Shown here: piece by piece, positions 12,761 through 24,790 of the stretch | Layout: each line of letters opens with the position of its first letter | Position numbering within the stretch: position 1 is the stretch's first letter | Source: Eonycteris spelaea | Lineage: Eukaryota > Chordata > Mammalia > Chiroptera > Pteropodidae | Reading direction: 5' to 3' | Assembly (NCBI GenBank): GCA_003508835.1 | Contig: PUFA01000105.1 | Span: 2,232,001 to 2,296,000 of the forward strand | DNA: 64,000 bases | Position numbers and translations under genes: made by a program | Notes under the pieces: model-generated | The model's input: only the letters and a program-made list of their open reading frames with translations | What the model was told of the DNA's origin: nothing | Database searches by the model: none

Positions 12761-14320
12761 TTAAAGTTCTTATTAGCTGTTTGGGTTCTTTGAGATCGTT
12801 TTGAGAACTGTAGATCACTTACAAGTGTGTAAGTATGAGTTTGATTATCACTGTAACAGTGCTAGAAAGATTATAATGCAACTTGAGTATTATCTTTGCT
12901 TTAAAAAGATGTCCATATTTACATTAATATATGACTAAATTATCAGAAAAAAATTTATTTGAGAATAAATACTTTAACACCGAAACAAGTCAGCTAAGTT
13001 TTCTTAAAAGCTTTCTTTGGAAAAGCAGAATGACTGACTATAGAATAACTACCCTCTATTTTTCTTACGAGTGTTGTTTCCTAATGAATTTTTCTAAGTG
13101 GTTTGTCCTGTCTAATTTTATCAGTCTAATAAGAATCCATGCTTCAACTTTCTACTGCTTGAGGCAGAAGTTCCTGTGACATGTCAAATGCATGACGGAA
13201 AGGACAAATCGGCATAGTGGGAGGGACACACACACAAATATGAGGTGATGGCTGACCGATTTCCCTAATTACTCGAGTTTTAATGAGACAATAAAACCCT
13301 TAGTAAGGACTTCCTAAGTTGTATTAGAAGTCAATACTCTCTTTCTATTCACAAAATAAGGGCAGTCCAAACCCACTCACAAAAGGACAGCGTCGCATTC
13401 AGCTTTCGGTTGACGGTGGCTGTTAGTGCCAATGAGCAATAATGCACAGCATCGCTGACTGAACGTGCAAACAAAGCAGAGCAAAACAAACCCAAAACTC
13501 GTGAAAAAGGGGAAGTGATTTCACAAGGTAAGCATGACAAAAGGGCGAGGCCCCAGTGACTGAATCTCACCTCTCCTGGAACATTGTAGCCCCGAGTCTT
13601 TGCTCATCCAGGCACCTGAACCCACAAAAACAACTGAATCATGTTCATTCTCTTCTAATTCTGCCACAGCACTCTTTCCAATCGGTGAAGAATATGCTTT
13701 TCTCACCTAAACTACTTGTGTTTCACATAAATTAATCCAGTCGACATACTTCGTTCATCATGCCCACCTTGCTATTACGGTTACTTAAATAGCTACATAT
13801 TATCTCTAAACCCCAATTCTTATGATTTTTCTTGCAGGTTTTCTTACATAGCTTCACACCATAAATAGTTTTCAGATTTTTTTGAAATCCTCTATTTTCC
13901 CAACTCAATGAAATAAAAACAAAGAACGGAATCATCATCATGTAAATTGTAAACCCCAAAACTCTTATCACTTCTGCTTTATTAAAGTTGTCTCCTTTTC
14001 TGTGCTTACAGTTTACTCATATCAGTGAAAAATGAAGTATTAGTTAAAATTATTATCATATGATTTAAGCTTCAACACGGATAGGCACAATTTTAAAATC
14101 CTTCCTCTGCTACATAGTCCCCAGGTATGAAGTATTAGAGGTAAAGTAGGTAATTTCTACGGTCCCTTACACTTCTTTGTTCTCTGTATAAAGCTCCTGT
14201 CTCAACAGAATATATCATAATGTTATTGTAAACTTTGAGTTTATTACTGCTAGGCAAACTGTTCCAGAAAGGTTCACTGACCAAATTAAGATGCTCAAAT
14301 CCCACCTTATTAAATCAGTT
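12761..14320. other. Unassigned sequence
   Basis: Open frames at 12931-13179 (+), 13349-13570 (-), 13521-13706 (-) and 13732-13971 (-) show no recognisable domain. No repeat is recognised. The part near 13360-13690 is somewhat richer in CpG than its surroundings. Confidence 0.5.
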
Positions 14321-14481
14321 TAAAACACAGTGAGAAGCAAGGAGAAAGAGATGGGGTAGGTTAAAACATGTAGAACCTGATGGTAACTAGACTTATGGTG
14401 GTAATCATTTCACAATACGTATGAATACCAAAAAATTATGTTGTACACCTAAAATTAATATAATGTCAATTGTACCTCAGT

Positions 14482-14483
<2 letters not shown>
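14321..14483 (+). mobile_element. L1 3' end, sense, with simple-repeat tail
   Basis: Good match to the L1 3' UTR terminus: 'gatggtaactagacttatgg', 'gtaatcatttcacaatac', 'gttgtacacctaaaattaat', 'gtcaattgtacctcagtaaa'. The poly(A) position is now occupied by a (CA)n tract. Only the last 110-160 bp of the element is present. Confidence 0.88.

Positions 14484-14534
<51 letters not shown>
14484..14534. repeat. (CA)n microsatellite, uninterrupted
   Basis: About 25 perfect CA units that start exactly at the L1 3' terminus, so they probably grew from its A-rich tail. An uninterrupted run of this length is likely to vary in length between individuals. Confidence 0.97.
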
Positions 14535-14537
<3 letters not shown>

Positions 14538-14685
14538 GCACAAACACTTGAATATGTTTCAGGAAAGGATACGAGACCAGAATGGATGCCCTAGGTGATA
14601 TAAACTGTAAGTTTTAATATTTGGTGACTTTATTGGGTCCTTCCTTTTCCTTGTACCTATGTCTAGTTCTCTTTATTAATGTATG

Positions 14686-14753
14686 TATGTTCTCTTTATT
14701 AATTCCTTTGTCTACCATGTATGTTCTCTTTATTAGTTCCTTTGTCTACCATG
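14686..14753. repeat. 34-bp tandem duplication
   Basis: Two adjacent 34-bp copies, 14686-14719 and 14720-14753, each start tatgttctctttatta and end ctttgtctaccatg. They differ at one base (aattcc versus agttcc). A shorter upstream partial copy, tctagttctctttattaatg, lies at about 14662-14681. It falls within a plus-strand open frame (14621-14953) that has no recognised domain. Confidence 0.93.
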
Positions 14754-14954
14754 CCTCAGAAACTACTTCCTTACTTATTAATAGTGTTTCATTTATCTTC
14801 CTTAATTTGTTGTTTCTCTTATCCTCTACAGTGTATTTGAACAATAATATACCAAACTTCATTAAACATATGTTTTCTAAAGTTTCATTAGTATCTAGTA
14901 ATTATTTTATGCTGATTCTGTCAGGCACTTTAGCAGAATATCATATACTGTGAC

Positions 14955-15420
14955 AGAAGGTCTTTGTTGCCTATCTTACAGCCACTTTTTGCCACTGAAA
15001 CAGGACCTATTTGAATCCGGACCCACCATTACCATGTGCATATGGTGCTGGGCTCTGCTCTAAGCACAGGGGTAAAATCATGTCTGGTCATAGCTCATTG
15101 AGGCAACCTCATTCACCTTGCCAGGAACTGACATTTGACACAGTCTTGGTCAATGAAATAGAGGGGATCTGCTCTGGGAATTCTGGGAAAGATTGCTTCA
15201 AGGGCACTAGAAGCTTAGTAAAAACCACTCCTTTTTCTGGACATGTTTCACCTTCATACACTCTTAGATCTACAGCAGCCTCTTGGGATTGTGATTTCAG
15301 TCAGTTTATGAAAATAAGCCAAAAGGATGAGAATGGCAGAGCAGAAAGTTAGAAAAAAAAAAACAGATAATTTGATGACTGTGTTAAGCCACTGAATTAA
15401 TCAACCTTGGAATGATCCTA
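14955..15420 (+). mobile_element. Old LTR-like interspersed repeat
   Basis: Ordered blocks match a dispersed mammalian repeat I associate with ancient LTRs: 'aattctgggaaagattgctt', 'cctttttctggacatgttt', 'tacagcagcctcttgggatt', 'aatggcagagcagaaagtta', 'tttgatgactgtgttaagcc'. The same family appears split at 40855-41050 and 41938-42070. The family name is uncertain. The plus-strand frame 15011-15352 lies within it and is not a gene. Confidence 0.65.
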
Positions 15421-15514
15421 TTTCCAATATTCTTGTTATATACAATTTTGCTGAATGTTTAAAGCACTTATGGTGGAATTTTCTGTATACAATTTTTTAA
15501 AAAATCTTGATTGG

Positions 15515-15650
15515 TACAATTTAAAAAAAAGACTCTGTTTAATCTTTCAACACCCCTAACATTACAAAACGGGTAAGTTGTAGAGTTTGATTCAAATCCA
15601 ATTTTGTCTAACTCCAAAATTCATATTTTTAAGTATTATATTAAACTGAC
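15515..15650 (+). repeat. MIR fragment, sense
   Basis: 'tttaatctttcaacacccct' is followed by an abbreviated middle, then 'gtttgattcaaatccaattt' and 'gtctaactccaaaattcata', which is the MIR order with an internal deletion. Confidence 0.5.
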
Positions 15651-17395
15651 TTGTTACTATACAGTTGATACTCACAGTTCAAATGTTTTCTTCCTTCTTG
15701 GTCCCTATAAGTGGGCCTTTTGACTTGCCTAGATAGGCTATGTGCTCACCTTCATTTGTATCTTACTGTTTTCCCACCATCATCAACCTCTTAGCATAGC
15801 TAGTGATCTCATCACCCTTTTTCCTTTACCTATCTTTCATTCCTTCAAAAATTTTATATTAACGATGCTAGGTAAAATCAATTAAACCAACAGGATATGT
15901 AATATCCATAACCAGCCATCATTTTTCCTTTATTAACACATTCATTAATATTTTTCTTTTCATTTTATCTTAGACAAAGTACATCATTGATTCTTAAGGA
16001 CCTCATTAACTGAGTTACCAGAACAGCTGTCATCTTATTCAGCTGGACCTTTTCGTATACTAATCATAGCCCAGAGGGAAAATGCCTCCACAGGAAGGCT
16101 CTCCTTAAGAGAAACTGTATGGGAGAGTCTTTGCGTTGGCACTGGAATCTTTTCTAAGTGACCTTGCGTTTCTTCACTCTTTTTTTTTTCCATGTAAAAC
16201 CAACTGGTGATTCACTATCAGTTTCTCCTGAGCTTTACACAACTTTCTTCAACTTTGAGTGTGGCACTTTTGCTTTTTATTTAAAAGACAGCGAACAGTC
16301 CTTGTAAAGACTTAGCCAAGTCATTCCGATACATCACATGAACTTCCAGAAGGCTCAGCATATTTCATGGGGCACAGAACCTCGCTCCTTGGGAAACGCT
16401 CATATCCAATATTTGAGTAAGACTGTCAGGATGAATTAGCATTCAATGCAACATTCATTACTCTTTCAACTTTTAAGGGGTGAGAAGGAAGATTCAGTTT
16501 CTCTGTCAAAAAATATTTGTCTTTTCGTGTAGTGGAAGCAACAGAGGAGTCACATAGAGGCCAGAGAGGACACATTTGAAAAATATGATAGTAACACCAT
16601 ATTTATCTGGAACTCTCATCCATCTAAGGCATAGCAAAGAAAAGGGACATAAGAAAATAAATTTCCTGAACAAAAGCACCAAGTGTCACAATGTCCATTT
16701 GATAAAGTTACATACATCACTTTCAGAATAGGCCTTCCTTCAAGTTCTTACTCAGAGCCCAATACTTACATTTTAGACATCATTAAAATAAATTTGGTTA
16801 ACTTGTTTTTGGTTTATAACAGATGAAACTCACGTCAGAGTGGATGAATTGTTTAGGGAAGGAGGTAGATGGTTTTAATAACACGCATATTCAGAGCAAG
16901 GGAAAAACAGACATATGACAAACAGAAGCACCTCTTCTCAAAGCCTTCCAGCCCATGGCCACTTAGTAAGTGCCAACGAGTCAACAAACCTTGAAATTTT
17001 CATTATCTTCTGGCTCAAAATTATAAATAATATTCATTATTATAACTTTAATAAGAAAAATTAATAATATTCAATACACATGATTTTGCAGCTTTAGCAG
17101 TGACGGTTGAATGAACAGCAGTTACAAAATCCATGTAAAATAATTTAAATTGAAAGCATTCATTATTCAAAAGATTAACAAATATTATTCAAACATATAT
17201 CATTGAACAAAACTAATCGCGGATCTGTGAAGATATTTTTCAGCAATAAAAAACAATATGAAAATAAGAAGAATTTCTAGATGAAAAAAGACTTGATACA
17301 TTAAGTATACCATGAAGGAGGAGGCAGCTGAACATCACCAAAATGCAACGTAGGAGACCCCGTCTGTACCCACCCTTATGGAAATCAGTAATTAG
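15651..17395. other. Unassigned, partly repeat-poor sequence
   Basis: No repeat or exon is recognised. The part at about 16000-16460 is less AT-rich and free of recognisable repeats. 17030-17220 is strongly AT-rich. The minus-strand open frame 17240-17422 has no recognisable domain. Confidence 0.5.
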
Positions 17396-17399
17396 AGCG

Positions 17400-17720
17400 T
17401 CAACCACAAACAAAAACAGCACTGGGACTCACCTCAGGAGTCCACTTAGGAAACTTCGGCAATAAGAGAAGAAAGAACAAAAAGACCACAAAACAGCCAG
17501 AAAGCAGTTAATAAGATGCATTATTATGCCATCAATAATTACTCTATACGTGAATTGACTGAATCCTCAAATCAAAAGACACAGAATGGCAGGATGGTTA
17601 AAAAATACAAAACAAAACAAGACCGTATCCACTTTGCTAATAATAGACATTCTCAAAGATATCAAAATGAATGGGATAAAATCCACACCAGAATGAATAA
17701 TAAGATCATTGAATCATAAG
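17400..17720 (+). mobile_element. L1 ORF2 fragment (endonuclease N-terminus), decayed
   Basis: The DNA reads like the start of a mammalian L1 ORF2: an 'aaaaagaccacaaaacagcc' leader, then 'ccatcaataattactctata'. Translation at 17571-17603 gives IKRHRMAGWLK, close to the conserved L1 ORF2 segment after the first endonuclease strand. Stops and frame changes are present, so it is dead. It is probably the left part of the same element whose later ORF2 pieces lie at 19480-21640. Confidence 0.75.
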
Positions 17721-18635
17721 AATACTGAAACCAAGCATGTCATAAGAAATACTGAACTTAAATAAAAAGTAAAATTATTTGTTTCAAGCAGTAAAATCAT
17801 ACATTTGTTCAGTAGAAACCAAGGAATTTTCAGAAATAAATAATAACAGAAAACAGTGAGAGACAGTTTCAGAAACCTCTGGGAATAATTTATTATTCAT
17901 ATTGGTTGAATATAGACAAGTTATCATTCATCTGTTTGAATAACAAAAAGATGTTCAGGTCTAACAAAGCCTTAGGAAACTTACTAATGAAGTAACTTTT
18001 TACATAAATCTTGAATGCTCATTCAAGAAAACTAAAGATTGTATTTAAGAAAAAAACACATGTGAAGACACTATTATTGAAGAGATGTAAAATAATCATT
18101 GAATTGGTATTGAACGGCTGCCGAAATGAAAACATAGATATTAAGAGGAGAAATGTTATTGTTGATAAATATAATTATCAAAGTTTTCTGTTAAAATGAA
18201 GTCATAAAAGAACACAGAGACAGAATGTTAAATTAAATTCATATATATGAGAAGAATCAGAGACAAAAAAAAAGGAAAAGAAAGTCAAAATCAGGTACAT
18301 GATTTCCTATTTTCTCTATTCCCATTTACAGAAACTGTTAGCGGCAAGATTTTCCTCCACATAAAAATTAAATTGAGATATGCATAGAATTCAAAATGTT
18401 TTCTTAAAAATATCATGACTAAATATTAAATATTAAACATGCAGATTATTATCTTTATTTCTTTAAATAGCATTTACTGAATGCCAAGCAGCTAATCCAT
18501 GTTTGGGGGTGGGGGGAAGATGATAAAATAAGTTTTTTAAATTAATGGCAAAAACAGAAAAATAAACCAAAACACCACAAAATTATATTATAACCTAACA
18601 CACTTCTACCATACTATTTCCTAATTTTTATCTGA
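17721..18635. other. AT-rich sequence, probably decayed L1 plus unassigned DNA
   Basis: It sits between L1 ORF2 pieces but I cannot match it block by block. A G-run (gggggtggggggaag) lies near 18505-18519. The plus-strand open frame 18011-18199 has no recognised domain. Confidence 0.4.
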
Positions 18636-18639
18636 TATC

Positions 18640-19060
18640 ATTTTTGGAAGTGTTCAGATATACTTAATACATCTTGATCAGATGTGGGATTTGAAATATG
18701 TTCTCCCTGTTTGTGGTTTTTCTTTTTGTTTTCCTAAAAGTGGCTTTTGGAAGCAATTTTTAATTTTGATGAAGTTCAGCTCATCGATTTTTTTAATTGT
18801 GATTTTGTCATCACAAAGACAAACCCACTGGTCATGCTATATTATTATATTTTATATTGTCGAATTTGATTTGCTAATATTTTGCTAAAGATGTTTGCAT
18901 TTATGAATTTATGATGATCCTGAAAGATCGATCTTTTCTCATAACATCTTTAGTTTGGGAATCAAGGTTACACTGAGCTCATCAAATGAGGTGATTCTCT
19001 TGGATTTTCTAGAAGAGATTCGCACCATTTTTAAACAATTCCCATCAAAGAAGAATTAAA
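18640..19060 (-). mobile_element. L1 fragment(s), antisense
   Basis: Two adjoining antisense L1-type blocks. The left has 'ctccctgtttgtggtttttc' and 'aatttttaattttgatgaag'. The right has 'gaatttgatttgctaatatt', 'tttagtttgggaatcaaggt', 'ctcatcaaatgaggtgattc' and 'ttttctagaagagattcgca', which correspond to reverse-complemented ORF2 reverse-transcriptase coding DNA. It interrupts the sense L1 around it. The two blocks may be separate insertions. Confidence 0.7.
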
Positions 19061-19479
19061 CGTATAGTGTTTGTAGGAATATTATTTTATTATTTTATAC
19101 TTTTTAAATGTATACTTTATATACTTATAAAATAATATGTTTTGTATTATATCTTATTATATATATATATATTTTGTTTTACTTTAAATTTCTCTTATAT
19201 TATACAATCCTGTCAGAAGAAAACTTCCTTTCTTACTAGACATCAATAGGAACTTATTTTTCCACTGACAATTTCCATGTCTCGTGTTTGGAGGACACGT
19301 TCACAGCCTAGCTTCTGGCTTTTTAGATTACAAACACTATTTCTTTTGTACATTTAGATGCCCTTATTTTTGGAATGTCACACGTTAAACCAAGCATGAT
19401 GATTATAACTATAAATTTCTAAATTCTAATACTTTAAGGATATCGGAGTGACTTTAAAAAAAAAATCCAGCAATATTCT
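19061..19479. other. AT-rich sequence with short (TA)n
   Basis: A TATATA run lies at about 19160-19172. Nothing else is recognised. Confidence 0.5.
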
Positions 19480-20630
19480 AATGCCAGACAAGACAAATAA
19501 AAACCACAAATAAGAGTTAATGAAAGGCTAAATTAGTCTTGAGTAATAGGAAAGCATACATGATAAGATAATTATCAAAAATGGTATAAATATAGAATCA
19601 TTGTATAATTGTAGAAGGTATAGTAAATAATGAAGAAAATAATGAATACATGAAAATAATATCTGATAAACAGAATAGAAACTACATTAATCAAAATCTG
19701 TTAAAATATAAGGAGAACTATATAGAAATACAATTTTAGCAAAAGATTTGCCCATAATTGAGAACTAAATTATTACAATTAATTAAAATAAGTTGACATA
19801 TTAAATGTCAGCTCAGTACAAGAAATGCATCTGATTTTCAAGTGTGCATCAATATTCATGATATGACTATTTAAAAGTATAACAATGATAAATTCTTAGA
19901 AATATTTCTTAATAAAGTAATTGAATTAAAAAATGTCCAGAATATTTAGAAAGAGGTAGAAATGCTAATACAAATACAAGATCTACAGGTAAACATTTTA
20001 CTAGAAAATAAAATTTTTACATTTAGATTATTTTATTATTTAACAGACAAAATTAGCCAGACTTATGGAAAAAAAATGTCATGGTTAAATTTTTAAAAAT
20101 ATATGCATAAAACTAATAAATTGAAAATCAAAATGAGAATAAGTTTTTAGTAAGCTTTAATATGAATGTTACAGAATTAAGCTGGAAAAACTTACAAAGA
20201 ACTATCTCAGTAACAAATTGGAAAAGTCATCCAAGAACAACTCTCAACCACCCACAGTTGGGGAAGGAGGTCAGTTACACCTGTCAGCCCTTTAGAGAAA
20301 TCTTTCAAGCCTTCAAATGGATGATTTCCCAGTAATTCATATTTAAAAGCCTAGAAAAAAAATCTGAAATTACTTCCTTTATTTAACAAATATGGTCTTT
20401 CCCACTCCGATCTGTTCAATGTCAAAATAGTCTATCTCATTTATGAACATCGATGTGAAAAATCGATCTTAAAAACAACACACTAATATATAGAATTTGG
20501 TTATACACATAAAATAACTCACTAGAACAAAGCATGGTTGCCTCCGGAAAGCACTAATTTTCCAATGTAAAAATCATTTTAAATAGCTTTTTAACTAAAT
20601 AAAAAAATATATAATAAAGGATGAGAGGGT
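19480..20630 (+). mobile_element. L1 ORF2 remnants, sense, heavily decayed
   Basis: Blocks matching sense ORF2 occur in order: 'acaaaattagccagacttat' near 20046, 'gatgatttcccagtaattca' near 20320, and 'atttatgaacatcgatgtga' near 20439, which is where the RT coding DNA has 'ctcatgaacatagatgca'. Frames are broken throughout. The left half is a weak match. Confidence 0.55.
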
Positions 20631-20631
20631 G

Positions 20632-20990
20632 CCTTAGGGCCGTTCAAAAAGAGGTTGCTGACATGTTGATTTCGAACGGAAGGAAGCAAGATGAAACACG
20701 TGCAGTTTGTGAACAAAGGCAGTTGATTAGAGCTGAGAGAATGGCCAGCCACAGATTGTGCTACAGGGACTTGGTACCAAGAGGAACCAGAAAATAGGAA
20801 TCATTATTTATGAGAGGGACCGAATGGAAACACAGTAAGGGTGGGCAGACTGGTAGGAGCTAGATCTACAAACACGGGGCTAGGTCACTTCGTGTTTTCC
20901 TTTCATGTAATCCTGTGGGCTTCACTTGGCTAGGAGTGGTTTCCTAAAATCACTGAATTAAGCCAAAAGAGTTATCTAATAAATTCCAGT
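20632..20990. other. Unexplained GC-richer segment within the L1 remnant
   Basis: Starting at 'gagggtgccttagggccgtt' the composition changes from AT-rich L1 to mixed sequence that I cannot assign. L1-like AT-rich DNA resumes by about 21000. An insertion into the old L1 is the simplest reading. I do not see a clear target-site duplication. Confidence 0.45.
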
Positions 20991-21640
20991 ACATCATTCC
21001 CAGTATTCATTAACAGGATAAAGACTACTTATTTTAAATACTCAAATCTTATTTGAAAGGCATTTCCTTCAAATAAATACATAAATGCAAATTTATTAAT
21101 ATTGTTTTTAAAGTTCTAGTTCTACAATAAATAAAAAAAGGAAAGTTCTGGGTATGAAATAAAGAAAATAAATAAAAACATGGGCATATTAGGAGAAAAC
21201 ACCATTTTCTATTATTATAAAATTTTCAAACTCAACTAAAATAAATTAAATTACTTTAAGAATTTAATAAAGCATCCAGATAAAAATAAACACAAGTCAA
21301 TCATGATTAATATTACCTAAAATATTAAAGAATTACTCATTTTTATTTGGAAGAATAAATATTATTTCTAGATCTGAATGCTTTATCTAATAAATATCAA
21401 TTATCTTAAGTTAATGTATAGGTTTAATGCAAGGCCAATCAAAAATAGATAGATGATAGATAGAAATGTAACTATAAATGTAGATATATTCGGATAAAGA
21501 CATAGCTATAGATATAATTTATTTGATTGAAGAGGAGCCAGAAATACTAGGTTATTATATGAAAGATAATATAAAAGATCTTTTCACAATATTTCAAAGC
21601 TTTAAAATAAATTTTGCTAAATATAATGATTTCATATATG
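20991..21640 (+). mobile_element. L1 ORF2 remnant, sense (continued)
   Basis: 'aggtttaatgcaaggccaat' followed by caaaaatag near 21420 corresponds to the ORF2 stretch that usually reads 'ttcaatgcaatccctatcaa'. The surrounding DNA is AT-rich with a small GATA-type simple repeat at about 21447-21465. No frame survives. Confidence 0.6.
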
Positions 21641-22384
21641 ATAAAATATGTGCAGTATCTTACTCATAGAGATTACACTTACTCACCATATTTCAACAAT
21701 AACTTAAGTGTTCCTCTTTATCAAAAACTGTCCCCATAACTCTATATGTCATCCTGAAACCTTAAACCCAATATAGACCAAATTAAAATCATTTCTTTTT
21801 AACCTATATCAGATTAACCTCAGAGCAAACTATTCTTCTCCTTGAAAATATTCACTAACTGAAATATTTGTGCATAAACTTGATCTTAACCTCGATTCGC
21901 ATCCACTCAAGTGTTAACAGTTAACAACCTGGTTGCCACCAACTTCCTGAATTCATGGATAAATCCCAAACTCCAAATCTAATTACCTTTTCTCATTGTT
22001 CATCCTCCTTGACCTCTCAGCAACATGTTAAGTTTTCCTTATTTTCCTATGCTGTTAGGATTATGGAGAAAATAGGCAGAATAAGAGAATAAAGAATGAT
22101 GTGGGATCCAATCTTAGATGGGTGGTCATGTAGGCCTTACTGAGCAGAATTTTACATGAGTTGACAGGATGCACGATATTTTAATGTATATAGTCGTCCT
22201 CCCCTCTGGTCAATATAACCCAGCATCTTTGGATTTGACCAATAAATTTAGTTACTCTTACTCCCTTAAAGGAGAAGAGTTAGGAAGGGGTTAGAAAGAG
22301 ACATAAACTGGACATAAAGAGGAATGAATTTAGGATCATTTCTTCCTGCCACGTTTGTTTTAATTCATATTTCTTAAATTATCA
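21641..22384. other. Unassigned sequence
   Basis: No exon or repeat is recognised. Confidence 0.5.
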
Positions 22385-22429
22385 GTGAGGTTACTCTTCT
22401 TTATATGTTTATTGAACGTTATTATTTGT

Positions 22430-22695
22430 GTGTGTGTCATCTATCACAGAGTCTTTTCTGATCCCTAACCCAAAGTGATTTAATCTTATTTGGAAGTTAT
22501 TCACCCCTCTTTTGTGCTTTTCATACTCTACTTAGTGTTTGAAATATTTTTGTTCTTGTCTTATGTTCCAAGTGAAAATTCTGTGAGGAATGAAATTATC
22601 TCTTTAATCCACATCGCCTTTTTAAACATAGTTTGGCATGTTGTATGCGCTAGGAGCTCAATGAGTTTTTCTTGAATCATGCTGAATCATGAGTG
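22430..22695 (+). mobile_element. L2 LINE 3' end, sense
   Basis: The 3' end follows L2: 'agagtcttttctgatcccta', 'tgtgaggaatgaaattatct', 'agtttggcatgttgtatgcg', 'aggagctcaatgagtttttc' and 'ttgaatcatgctgaatcatg' occupy the positions of the L2 'genes-to-tail' wording. L2 died out early in mammalian history. The plus-strand frame 22490-22675 lies inside it. Confidence 0.75.
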
Positions 22696-22796
22696 GGCAG
22701 AGATCTGCCCTCAGCCTCACTTAATCCTTTGCAAGACTTTAGGTATTTTTGTTTGACTACATTACATGAGTTCAGTAATGGTTTGTCCTATGACAG

Positions 22797-22830
22797 TGTA
22801 TAGATCACAGGCAAAACTGTGATCTATACA
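22797..22830. repeat. Perfect 14-bp inverted repeat (hairpin)
   Basis: The arm tgtatagatcacag (22797-22810) is exactly complementary to ctgtgatctataca (22817-22830), with a 6-nt loop gcaaaa between. No transposon termini or flanking duplication are evident. As RNA it would fold into a short stem that is too small for a standard microRNA precursor. Confidence 0.95.
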
Positions 22831-23809
22831 TCATTTTTAATTGTCCTACTGTTGTATACAAGTTTTTTTTCAATGTAATGTATTCTTCCGATTTCTTTAT
22901 CTCTGCATAAAGAAATCTCTTCCTGTCACTAGTTTTATCTCTAGATTTGCATTTGCCCTTTGTCCATACACTGATGCTATCCATCCTGGCAGTGACTGCT
23001 GTGTTCACTGACCTGTTTGCGGGTCACTGCTAAGCCTTGTCTTCATCAATTACACCTTCCCCCAAATGTGTATGAAGCCCCATTACAAACACAACTATCT
23101 TAAATAAAATTATTATTATATTATTTTAATAGCATAATAGTATTAACATCTAATATACAAACAAAATAAAATCAAGTTGCTTTATACTTACAGTATTCTA
23201 ACTATATAAAAATAAATGTTGTGATTAAGGGGACATGTCACTAAATAAGGCTAAGCGACCATACCATCAGAAATGGTGAAGTTAGAATCTGTTTCTTCGG
23301 CTTAACATCATAACGCCTAGAGACTTTAGCTTTGTTCAGTGGTCATTTCTACTTAGGATCCTCTGAGATACTGATACTAAAACAGGAAGGAATTGTGTGC
23401 TTGAATAGACAAAAACTAGTCCCATATGACCATGGATTTGGAAAAGCTAAACCTTATCAGGCAACGAGAGGACAATATTGACTGAGCTCTGTGAGTCCGA
23501 CAAGTCTGTGCAGAGCTAGTTATTAGAGTGGCAGCCAGAACAAAACTAGAACCAGACTCCAGAAACAGAGGAGGTCAAAGGATGCCAAGTGGTGCAAAAG
23601 AGATAACTAATGCAGATCCTTTCCAATGCTGAATTGACCCTGAAGGATCGACTCTAGATTCTGGAGTCAGAGATTAGACAAGAAACTCTGTTACACAGAC
23701 AACGTAATTTGAACAACGCCTACCTCTTTTTCTATTACACGAGAAAGCCTATCATTAGCTATCCCTTGCTATGAGGTAACACAGCATCTTTAATAGTCTA
23801 AATGTAGCA
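22831..23809. other. Unassigned sequence
   Basis: No repeat or exon is recognised. The minus-strand frame 22805-23008 overlaps the hairpin and has no domain. Confidence 0.5.
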
Positions 23810-23814
23810 TCTCG

Positions 23815-23985
23815 GAAATGCAGAACCCATCTCGTTAGCACTGGAAGAAACCTAGTGCTACAAAATTTGACTTTCAGAGCAGGAACCTGAAGCCCAGAAT
23901 GTTCACGTATAGACAAAAATCACAGCTACGAACTAGAAGGATCAGGGCAATAGCAGCCACAGGTCTTCTAACTCCCTACCCAGGG
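23815..23985 (+). repeat. Possible MIR fragment, sense
   Basis: 'gagcaggaacctgaagccca' followed by 'acagctacgaactagaagga' and 'aggtcttctaactccctacc' matches the order of the MIR 3' half (gaaactgaggc.., cacacagctag.., ctgactcc..). Diverged. Confidence 0.5.
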
Positions 23986-24625
23986 CTTTTAAGTATCATG
24001 CCTTCCCTAAGCCTCTTTGGTAATGACTGTGAGACAAGTCGCTTGGATCATAACCCCCACCATGTCACACACACACGGACATCCCTAACCTCTGGACGTG
24101 CCCTGATGGGCAAGACCCCCAAGCCCTAAAAAGTAAAGATTGTGCCATTTTTAAGGAACATATCTAGCATCTAAGGCTCACCATAGCTTTCTCTCCATAG
24201 CCCTGAGCATAAGACATTTTGGCTGTAGCCAGGGTGGGTACGACCTGCCACACTGCAGAAATACAGGGATTGGGGCCTCGTATGTGTCTTGCTCAAGTTC
24301 TGAATAAGTAGCAGAAGTGTGCTCATGTCTCTCACATGATCTTCCCCCTAAAGAAAATTTCAAGAGAAAGTTCATCTATAGCCAGAAATGCCCACCCTAG
24401 AGTGTTGGTGCTTTTTCTAGGAGTCTGAACTGTCCTCAAGCTAGATCTAGGTTCTAATAACTGTTTTTGCTAAAATGGGGCTTTGACCAGGTGGTTGGCT
24501 TTCTCTTCACTGCTTAAATTTAAGAAACCGATTGAGAGGCTTCCTTTCTCAGAGAGTTTAAAGTCATCGCTACCCATCGATGTCTGTATGCTTGCATTGT
24601 CTAAATGATATTTCTAAACGGTAGC
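23986..24625. other. Unassigned sequence
   Basis: Open frames 23899-24129 (+) and 24178-24375 (-) show no recognisable domain. No repeat is recognised. Confidence 0.5.
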
Positions 24626-24629
24626 CCTG

Positions 24630-24790
24630 AACTTATTCATTCATCAGTAATAAATAAAAGGATACACATTTGTCATAAAGATCTGCTTATGTGAAGCACT
24701 GTGTGGGGCACCAGGATACATGAAGATACAGAGCCTACCATCTCTTTCTATTGACAGATATAAGAATAGCCTCAAAACAGTTTGGAAGCT
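24630..24790 (-). mobile_element. L2 3' end, antisense
   Basis: Reverse-complement L2 wording: 'attcattcatcagtaataaa', 'gtgaagcactgtgtggggca', 'ccaggatacatgaagataca', 'gagcctaccatctctttcta'. Short and diverged. Confidence 0.65.

Noticed and set aside
18923..18936. 14-bp palindrome aaagatcgatcttt
   Set aside because: Several unspaced palindromes of this size are expected by chance in 64 kb, and it lies inside an L1 fragment.
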